Notes under the pieces: model-generated
The model's input: only the letters and a program-made list of their open reading frames with translations
The model's database searches: none
Told to the model about the DNA's origin: nothing
Source of the DNA: Hyphomicrobiales bacterium
Lineage (GTDB): Bacteria > Pseudomonadota > Alphaproteobacteria > Rhizobiales > Xanthobacteraceae
NCBI GenBank assembly: GCA_017305665.1
Contig: JAFKKH010000024.1
Location: 1 to 64,000 of the forward strand
Length of the DNA: 64,000 bases
Direction of reading: 5' to 3'
Shown here: positions 58,373 to 64,000 of the stretch, one piece after another
Position numbering within the stretch: position 1 is the first letter of the stretch
Layout of the letters: the number at the start of each line of letters is the position of its first letter
Translations under genes and position numbers: made by a program

Positions 58373-60503
58373 CGCCAGCCTCCGTTTGTCCGTTGCCATC
58401 GCTCATCTTAATGGGATGGCCCTGACTGTCGACGAAATCGCCGACGGCCTTGACCAACTTGACATTGGTCCACCACATCACGTTGGACTGAATGCGCTTG
58501 TAACCGCGCTCTTCCATCGCCATCGAGAAGCCGCGGTTCGACCAGGACTTCTCGCCCGACGATTTGCACCAGGCGTCGAAGACCTCATAGAGCACGCTCG
58601 ACTGGACACGGCCGCCGTCGCTCGCCTCAAGGCAGAGCGACAGGAAGCGGCCCATCGGATCGGACGCACTGCGATATTCGGCCGTGGCCGAGGCGACGTC
58701 TTCCGGCTCCGACAATCCTTTGTCGCACCATGCGCGAAGCCCATCGAGCAACCGATTGAGGATGCCGCTCGCTTCCGCGCGCAGCTTGTCGGCGAGATGG
58801 ATGTCGCGCTCTTCCTTCGGGATGAAGACGTTGAATGGCACGAGCCGTAGCCGACGCCAGATGCCCTCGTCCGATCCGGAGATCGTCGGCCGGTAATTGC
58901 CGGAGATCGTCAACTTGAACTGCGGATAGAACTTGAAGAAGTCGCGGTTCAGATGCCGCGCCTGGATAGGTTCGCCGCCGGTGACGAGTTTCACCATGGC
59001 TTCGGCGAGCCGGGAATTTTTCTCAGGCTCGGACGTTCGCAGCATCCGCACGCCCGGCAGGATCGCAAGATCCGGCGTGGCCTGTCCGGCGCTGCGCGAC
59101 TTGCCCTGATCGAGGAAGGTTTCGATCGGGACAGTCTCGCCATAATCGCCGGCGACATAGGAGACTGCGTCGACCAGCACACTCTTGCCGTTCGATCCCT
59201 TGCCGTAGAGGAAGGCGAGCTTCTGCTCGGAAACGTCGCCGGTGAGCGACAGGCCGAGCCATTCGTGGAGGAATTGCCGCATCTCGGCCGAGGGCTGCAC
59301 GCGCGCGAGGAACTTGTCGTATTCCGGGCACGTGGCTCTGGGGTGATATTCGACCGGCGCAAGCTTGGTGATCAGATCGGCCGGATCGTGCGGCTTGAAC
59401 TGGACATAGTCACCGTCGTCCCGCCGGCGCACAACCAGCGTGCCATTGCCGACGTTGATCTTCATCTTGTCGGCATCGAGCTTGTCGATCGACACCGCGA
59501 AGTAAGGTGCGCCGCGCTTTGAAAGGGCGCCGAGTTTATTGGCGGCTTCCGACGATCGGCCCCATCGGGCGATCTTGTCGGAATACATCACCCTGGTGCC
59601 GTCCTTTTTTTCTTCGACCAGGAAATCACGGGCGCCGTCTTCGGCATCATCCGCGTCGCGATCGCCGCTTTCGGCGACAGCATCCGCTTCGTCCTGAATC
59701 GCGCGCACCGTGTCATGCTCGGCGATCTTGACCAGGTCGTCGGCGCCATCGCGGCTCCAACGCTTGCCATCCCAGACGAGCCAGCCCAGCGCCACGTTCC
59801 AGATCAACCGACGTCGATATCGATCGCGGAAGCGTTCGGCATTGCCCAGGTCGGTCAGGGGATAGAACGCAAGGCGCATGTTGAGCGCGTCGCGATCTTC
59901 AGGCTCAACCGGCTCTCCCCCGCTCACCGTTGACGCAGCAGCTTCCGGCCAATCTCCCATTTGGGAGCTTGCGGATTCGACGCCTCTCACGGGGGGCGCG
60001 GGGGCGGCCGACGACGACGGCGGCGACGCAGCCTGGGACGATGGTGGATGATCGTGATCGGAAGGCGAGAGGGTCGTTCGGTCGCCCGCATCTCGCGGGC
60101 GCCCATTGATGTGAGGTGCTCCAAGCGCCGCTGACGCGGCGCGTCGCACCTCTGACAGATCCGCCGGCGTTTTCTTGCCGGCCTTCAGGCCCGCCGCAAT
60201 CGCGGCCTTGACGCCCTTGGCGCCGAGATCCCGGATCAGGCCGACGGATGCCGCAACATCCTCGAGGGATGCTTTGGCAAATGGCTCGGCGATCGCGCCG
60301 GCGGACACGAGCTGGCCGAGCTGCTCGGCGATCGCGGACAGCACATTGCCACGATCGTTGCCCTCGGCCGCGCGGATCCGCGCCAGGCCGGCGTTCAGCT
60401 GCTCTAACCCGAATTTGCGCTCGGCCTGGGCGAGAGTTGCAGGATCGACGTCGACAAAGGGCGCAGCGTGGTCGACAAGCTCAAGAACGGCCTCAATCGT
60501 CAT
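58359..60503 (-). CDS. Phage DNA primase/helicase (D5-type, SF3 helicase)
   Basis: This is a 714-residue replication protein. The N-terminal third (1-250) is Ala/Pro-rich and low in complexity. A D5-N-like region with CPEYDKFLARVQPSAEMRQF and the SF3 helicase domain follow: Walker A FLYGKGSNGKSVLVD, then RMLRTSEPEKNSRLAEAMVK, LTISGNYRPTISGSDEGIWR and a P4-type C-terminal winged helix (about 590-690). It should be the replicative helicase of the phage. Its ATG overlaps the primase stop (ATGA). Confidence 0.9.
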   Translation of the reverse strand: MTIEAVLELVDHAAPFVDVDPATLAQAERKFGLEQLNAGLARIRAAEGNDRGNVLSAIAEQLGQLVSAGAIAEPFAKASLEDVAASVGLIRDLGAKGVKAAIAAGLKAGKKTPADLSEVRRAASAALGAPHINGRPRDAGDRTTLSPSDHDHPPSSQAASPPSSSAAPAPPVRGVESASSQMGDWPEAAASTVSGGEPVEPEDRDALNMRLAFYPLTDLGNAERFRDRYRRRLIWNVALGWLVWDGKRWSRDGADDLVKIAEHDTVRAIQDEADAVAESGDRDADDAEDGARDFLVEEKKDGTRVMYSDKIARWGRSSEAANKLGALSKRGAPYFAVSIDKLDADKMKINVGNGTLVVRRRDDGDYVQFKPHDPADLITKLAPVEYHPRATCPEYDKFLARVQPSAEMRQFLHEWLGLSLTGDVSEQKLAFLYGKGSNGKSVLVDAVSYVAGDYGETVPIETFLDQGKSRSAGQATPDLAILPGVRMLRTSEPEKNSRLAEAMVKLVTGGEPIQARHLNRDFFKFYPQFKLTISGNYRPTISGSDEGIWRRLRLVPFNVFIPKEERDIHLADKLRAEASGILNRLLDGLRAWCDKGLSEPEDVASATAEYRSASDPMGRFLSLCLEASDGGRVQSSVLYEVFDAWCKSSGEKSWSNRGFSMAMEERGYKRIQSNVMWWTNVKLVKAVGDFVDSQGHPIKMSDGNGQTEAGDVEI

Positions 60504-61687
60504 GCAGCAGCAGCTTTCAGCACGTCGTTGAAATCCAGGCCCGCCGGCGCGAACGCAATCCGGACCACGCGCCCTTCCCGCGCATAGCGGCGCGCGGCGC
60601 GTTCCATGGCGAATTCGGTCAGGACCGGTTCGCTGTCGCCGTCACCGAGCAGGATCAGCTCTTCGACCGATTCAGGAATCGACAGGCCCGCATCGTCCGG
60701 ATCGGGAAAGCGATCTGGTACTTTCTGAGGCTGCCCGTTAGGGCGCTTCAAGCTCGGATGATTGACCGTCTTGTTGGCGCGGCCGGCGAGATTGCCGAGA
60801 TCGCCGGCGGCCCAGAACGCCATGTCATCCAATGGCCGACCGGCGCGCTGCATTGCGGTCCAGACCGACAGCACGGTCTCGATCCCCTCGCCGATCACCA
60901 GGCGCTTCGGGGCATCGTGCATCTGAATCGCGATATAGGCGCCGGTCTTGGAGCCGCGCATCTTTTTGGAGTTGAGGACTTCGCCGGAGTCCGGATCGAG
61001 GATCTGCGCTTTGAGCGGCTGATCGCTGACGTATTCATTATCGTCGAGCCACGTCAGATGCAGCCCGCCGAACTTGCCGTCCGGCCGGATGAAGGCGCCG
61101 ATCATCGCTGGTCCTTCGTGGATCTTGCGCGGCCCGGCCTTGCGGCCCTGATCGTCGACCGTCTCGCCGTGCCAGTAGGGCATCGTCGGCGCGAAGCGCA
61201 GGCCTGGACAACGGTCCGGCAGCTGCAGACCGCGGCCCTCGAGGTAACGGGCTGCGACCGTGTCGTGGATCGGCTGCGTTTGCTTCCATGTCCGGTGCAG
61301 CCGCTTGCGTTCGGCCTCGCGATAGTCGGCCGAGGTTTTCTCGCGTGCGAGGCGTTTGCGCTCGCGCTCCTCGAACAGTTCCTTTGCGCGCGCGGTGTCG
61401 ATCGCGGCGCGGCCGCCGAGCCGCTCGATCGCGGCGCGGAAATCGCAGCCCTCGACCTTCTCGACCAGGCGGATGACATCACCACCGTCCGGACAGACGG
61501 CGCAAACCCAGCTCGAGTCCTTCTCGATGACCTCAAACCGCTGCGATGACGCCCGCCCGCCGCAGATCGGACAGGGGCCGACAAGGCGGCCGCCGGCGCG
61601 CCTCAACTTGGTGTAACCGCCGGCGACGTCTGCGATCGGATTCCGGGCTCGGATATCGTCGAGCTCGTCTTCGGTGATGCGCGCCAT
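60500..61687 (-). CDS. CHC2 zinc-finger primase with Toprim domain
   Basis: This 395-residue primase has an N-terminal zinc finger (LVGPCPICGG ... SSWVCAVCPDGGDVIRLVEK), a helical linker (about 85-140), and a Toprim catalytic domain with LVIGEGIETVLS containing the catalytic Glu. ELILLGDGDSEPV provides the DxD of Toprim. It supplies RNA primers for the D5-type helicase encoded directly downstream. The start overlaps the preceding stop (TGATG). Confidence 0.9.
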   Translation of the reverse strand: MARITEDELDDIRARNPIADVAGGYTKLRRAGGRLVGPCPICGGRASSQRFEVIEKDSSWVCAVCPDGGDVIRLVEKVEGCDFRAAIERLGGRAAIDTARAKELFEERERKRLAREKTSADYREAERKRLHRTWKQTQPIHDTVAARYLEGRGLQLPDRCPGLRFAPTMPYWHGETVDDQGRKAGPRKIHEGPAMIGAFIRPDGKFGGLHLTWLDDNEYVSDQPLKAQILDPDSGEVLNSKKMRGSKTGAYIAIQMHDAPKRLVIGEGIETVLSVWTAMQRAGRPLDDMAFWAAGDLGNLAGRANKTVNHPSLKRPNGQPQKVPDRFPDPDDAGLSIPESVEELILLGDGDSEPVLTEFAMERAARRYAREGRVVRIAFAPAGLDFNDVLKAAAA

Positions 61688-61986
61688 CAGTCGACCACCT
61701 CGACCTCGAGATCATCCTCGGCGTTCGCCGGCGCCGGCGCAACCAATGACTTGGCCATTGCCGCCATGCGTTCCTTCAGCCGGTCGAGCAGGCTCTTGTC
61801 GCTATTGATCGCATCGATCATGCGGACAATGCCGGCGAAGTCGTCACGACGCTCGACGATCTCCTCTCGCGGTTCCTTGATCATGCCGAGCGTGACGCGG
61901 CCGTCCTCGCCGATCTCGATCCGTTCGGCCTCGAGCATGGCGGTGCGCTGCATACGGGAGAGGGTTGTTTTGCCGGGCGGTTTCAT
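61687..61986 (-). CDS. Small phage early protein
   Basis: This 99-residue charged protein starts MKPPGKTTLSRMQRTAMLEA. It has LGMIKEPREEIVERRDDFAG and LLDRLKERMAAMAKSLVAPA helices and an acidic tail EDDLEVEVVD. No domain was recognised. It is coupled to both neighbours by overlapping stop/start codons. The longer open frame to 62193 is out of frame with the preceding gene and not used. Confidence 0.6.
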   Translation of the reverse strand: MKPPGKTTLSRMQRTAMLEAERIEIGEDGRVTLGMIKEPREEIVERRDDFAGIVRMIDAINSDKSLLDRLKERMAAMAKSLVAPAPANAEDDLEVEVVD

Positions 61987-62198
61987 GGTTTTGTCTCCAG
62001 GATGGCAAAGGCAAGGTCTGCCGCCGAACTCACGTAAGCCGTGCGCGCGTCGATTTCGGTGTCGATAATGTCCGCCATATCCTCCATCACCTTGGCGAGC
62101 GCCACCGAGCCGTCCGCATTGAACCGGGTTTCCATATCGAGCATCGCCGCGAGTCGAAGCTTCCTGACGATAGGCTGGATCAGCACCTTCCAACTCAT
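61983..62198 (-). CDS. Small phage early protein
   Basis: This 71-residue mostly helical protein starts MSWKVLIQPIVRKLRLAAML and ends SAADLAFAILETKP. It has no membrane segment and no recognised family. ATGA overlaps on both sides place it in the early operon. Confidence 0.55.
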   Translation of the reverse strand: MSWKVLIQPIVRKLRLAAMLDMETRFNADGSVALAKVMEDMADIIDTEIDARTAYVSSAADLAFAILETKP

Positions 62199-62467
62199 GC
62201 CGCCCCGTTCGGTCGCAGGCCCGCCGCGATCATCCAGTCGTTGATCTTGCCGACTACCTGCCGGCGGGCATCGGCGACGTCGCGCGCGGGCTGCCAGGCG
62301 CGAGAGCTCGCGTCCGGCAGCTCGAGTCGGAAACAGATCGGAAAGCGCGATCGCGGATCGACCGACGGCGAGATCTCGCCGACCTGGACGCGACCCAGCA
62401 TGATCATCTCGCGGCCGCTGGTCGTCTGGGCCGATCGAAACTCGACGACGCCTTCGTGGGTTTCCAT
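62195..62467 (-). CDS. Small phage early protein
   Basis: This 90-residue protein starts METHEGVVEFRSAQTTSGRE. It has a beta-rich first half and a helix (ADARRQVVGKINDWMIAAGL) at the end. No family was recognised. It starts 3 bp after the ParB-like gene and overlaps the next gene. Confidence 0.55.
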   Translation of the reverse strand: METHEGVVEFRSAQTTSGREMIMLGRVQVGEISPSVDPRSRFPICFRLELPDASSRAWQPARDVADARRQVVGKINDWMIAAGLRPNGAA

Positions 62468-62470
62468 GGG

Positions 62471-64000
62471 TCAGGCCGCCTTGCGCTTTTTGGCGGCGGC
62501 TTTCTTCGCGGCTTTCTTTGCCGGCGCCTTGGCGGCCTTGCGAGCCGCTGCAGCGCGTTTCAGCGGCTTGAGGGCCTTCTCCGCTTTGGTCAGAGCCGAG
62601 CGCATCGCGGACGGCGCTCCCGGCTTTGCGGCGGCATCTGCGGCCGGCTTCTTATAACCCTCGGAGCCCGGGCCCTTGTAATGCACGGTACGCAATTCCT
62701 TGGGCAACCAGCCGGTCTTGGCGAGATTGTCCAAGGCCCACTTCCAGATGTCGGCTTTCGTTTTCGAGGCGATCTTCCGCGCCTCATCCGGATTGATCGC
62801 TTCGCTGATCGCCTTCAGCACCAGCGCCTTCGGTGCGTTGGAGAAATAGTCCTTCGGGTCGAACCGCTTCGCCATCGCGGCGTTGAACACGTTCTGATCG
62901 AGGGCCTGACGGATGGTCGGAAGCTTGGTGCGGACGCCGTCCGGCATCGAGAACGGCCGATCGGGAATGATCATGCCGCAGATGGTCTTTGCCATCACGT
63001 CGGCGAACGGCGATTCCGCTAGCAAGGGATCGCCGGCGATGCCATCCCGCGTCGCGGTGATCAGCTGCGCTTCAAGACGGTCCCGCAAGGCATTGGATAT
63101 CACCTTCGATTCAGGGGCGGGTTTGCCTTCGGCGGCCGCCTGGTTGGCCGCGACCTTCTTCCGTTCGGTGCGCTCGACGGCGGCAGCAGCCGCCTTTTCC
63201 TTCGGCTTGATCTTGCCGTATTTGATTTTCAGATCGCCGTTATGGTCGATCTCGACCCAACATCCGCTCTTGGCCCGCATCTCCGGCGTGTAGGACCGAT
63301 CGATGATCGACTTTTCGATCGCCTGCAGCTCGGCGTGAGCTTTTACCTGCTCGTCCGACATGTCCGAAACCATCAGATCCGGATCATCGCCGAGGATCGC
63401 GTTGAGCTGGTCGATCCGCGCCTGTTCATCACCCGTCGGCGCCGGCTCGATCTTGGTCTCACCGTAGTCCCAGTAATTGTTCGGCCGGAGGCTCGCGAAC
63501 GACCAGCCTTCCTTCTTCAGCTGCTTGCACGCGTCCTCAAGCTTTTCGTCGGCGAGTTTTTTCAGCAGCTTTTCGTCGGAGACCTTGTGACGCGTACCGA
63601 ACAGATCCCGGGTGACGATCTTGCCCTTCTTGGCCTCATAGGTCTCGATGCCGACGAAGCGGAGGAGATGTCCGACGTTGTTGGGGTCGACCTTCAGTTC
63701 GTCTTCGACGTTGTCCGCGTCGATCGTGCCGTCACCCCAACCCTGCTCTGCGATTTCGGCCCGCAGCTTTTCGAGGACCTTGTCCTGCTGGGCATGATCG
63801 GCCGCGAGCGTGAACGCTTGCGCGGCCTCCTCGTCGATCTCGCCGGCGCGCCAGGCGTTGCGGATGGCGGTCGAGAGCGTGCCCATCGCAAGCCGCTGGC
63901 GAATGTGCTTCACGGACATGCCGTAATGCTGGGCGATCTCCTCCTCGGACTGACCGCGTTCCTTCAGTTTGGCGAAGGCTTCGTATTGGTCGACCGGGTG
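62471..64000 (-). CDS. ParB-like DNA-binding protein (N-terminus off the right edge)
   Basis: The open frame reads without stop from position 64000: HPVDQYEAFAKLKERGQSEE, EIAQHYGMSVKHIRQRLAMG, the helix-turn-helix of ParB/Spo0J-type proteins. The CTPase/ParB N-terminal domain must lie beyond the window. A start at 63919 would cut through the HTH and is rejected. The rest has a long helical region and ends in a Lys/Ala tail like histone H1 (AKKAAKKAAAKKRKAA). In phages such proteins may act in partition, replication initiation or gene control; the direct coupling to primase genes suggests replication. Confidence 0.85.
   Translation of the reverse strand, partial: HPVDQYEAFAKLKERGQSEEEIAQHYGMSVKHIRQRLAMGTLSTAIRNAWRAGEIDEEAAQAFTLAADHAQQDKVLEKLRAEIAEQGWGDGTIDADNVEDELKVDPNNVGHLLRFVGIETYEAKKGKIVTRDLFGTRHKVSDEKLLKKLADEKLEDACKQLKKEGWSFASLRPNNYWDYGETKIEPAPTGDEQARIDQLNAILGDDPDLMVSDMSDEQVKAHAELQAIEKSIIDRSYTPEMRAKSGCWVEIDHNGDLKIKYGKIKPKEKAAAAAVERTERKKVAANQAAAEGKPAPESKVISNALRDRLEAQLITATRDGIAGDPLLAESPFADVMAKTICGMIIPDRPFSMPDGVRTKLPTIRQALDQNVFNAAMAKRFDPKDYFSNAPKALVLKAISEAINPDEARKIASKTKADIWKWALDNLAKTGWLPKELRTVHYKGPGSEGYKKPAADAAAKPGAPSAMRSALTKAEKALKPLKRAAAARKAAKAPAKKAAKKAAAKKRKAA

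Larger units (their letters stand above)
25877..64000. mobile_element. Prophage (siphovirus-type, HK97-like head), right end outside the window
   Basis: Replication, packaging, head, tail and lysis modules occur in standard phage order on the minus strand, from a ParB-like gene at the right edge to a DUF6527 gene near 26.9 kb. The left border is placed between the tRNA-Cys gene and about 26.84 kb; the two plus-strand genes at 26054-26799 may be host genes or phage cargo. No integrase, repressor or excisionase is seen, so these should lie to the right of 64000. A gene transfer agent is unlikely because replication, lysis and spike genes are all present. All structural genes appear intact. Confidence 0.93.

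Noticed and set aside
61687-62193. 168-codon version of the small early gene
   Set aside because: Its first 69 codons overlap the 71-residue gene out of frame; the ATG at 61986 overlaps that gene's stop and gives a natural coupled start.
25877-64000. Gene transfer agent instead of prophage
   Set aside because: Replication genes, HNH, tail spike, lysis cassette and cargo genes are present, and head/tail gene order differs from RcGTA.

Overview
The window is GC-rich alphaproteobacterial DNA. The gene content and order (nirC-nirA, rimO, a phosphatidylcholine synthase, IalB, sdhE-mfd, recG, DUF502, glmS) and the protein style ('AANDN' motifs, A/P-rich secreted proteins) point to the Bradyrhizobium / Rhodopseudomonas / Afipia group (Nitrobacteraceae). 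Genus-level assignment is inference from protein style, not from a search.

Positions 1-25.8 kb are a chromosomal backbone. It holds a nitrite-assimilation operon behind a sigma-54-like promoter (1-2379), rimO (2617-3942), and a beta-proteobacterial-type argD that sits directly behind a terminator and an Arg-rich leader ORF (3967-5372). Next come a quinone oxidoreductase, a pcs-terC pair, a UbiH-type hydroxylase, an AEC carrier, hspQ, ialB, and a YejA-like binding protein followed by a degenerate adenylate-forming enzyme and a degenerate GGDEF protein (to 16.4 kb). The stretch closes with a DNA repair/replication block (mfd, sdhE, recG), a DUF502 membrane protein and glmS. A tRNA-Cys gene ends the backbone at 25.80-25.88 kb.

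From about 25.9 kb to the right edge lies most of a tailed (siphovirus-type) prophage, nearly all on the minus strand, so it reads right to left. Early module (64.0-58.0 kb): ParB-like protein, three small proteins, CHC2/Toprim primase, D5-type helicase and a GIY-YIG-type protein, tightly coupled by ATGA/TGATG overlaps. A control region (57.98-57.60 kb) with a 73-bp dyad and operator-like repeats follows, then a phage NusG paralogue, a strong terminator, an HNH endonuclease and the packaging/head genes (terS, terL, portal, a collagen-like protein, ClpP-type protease, HK97 capsid, head accessory proteins). A three-gene sugar-modifying cassette (WbpD-like acetyltransferase, glycosyltransferase, MptE/Maf-like protein) is spliced between head and connector genes. 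Tail genes follow (connector, completion proteins, tube, gpG/gpGT with a canonical -1 slippery site, tape measure, tip, S74 fibre, beta-helix spike). A host-sense methyltransferase gene interrupts the late operon, followed by lysis genes (GH19 endolysin, overlapping spanin pair, membrane proteins, exported M15 peptidase). No integrase, repressor or right attachment site is visible, so the element continues beyond position 64000.

The points most worth following are the virion-glycosylation cassette together with the collagen-like virion gene, the phage NusG paralogue without a KOW domain, the programmed frameshift, the dyad region at 57.8 kb, and the possible arginine attenuator ahead of argD.
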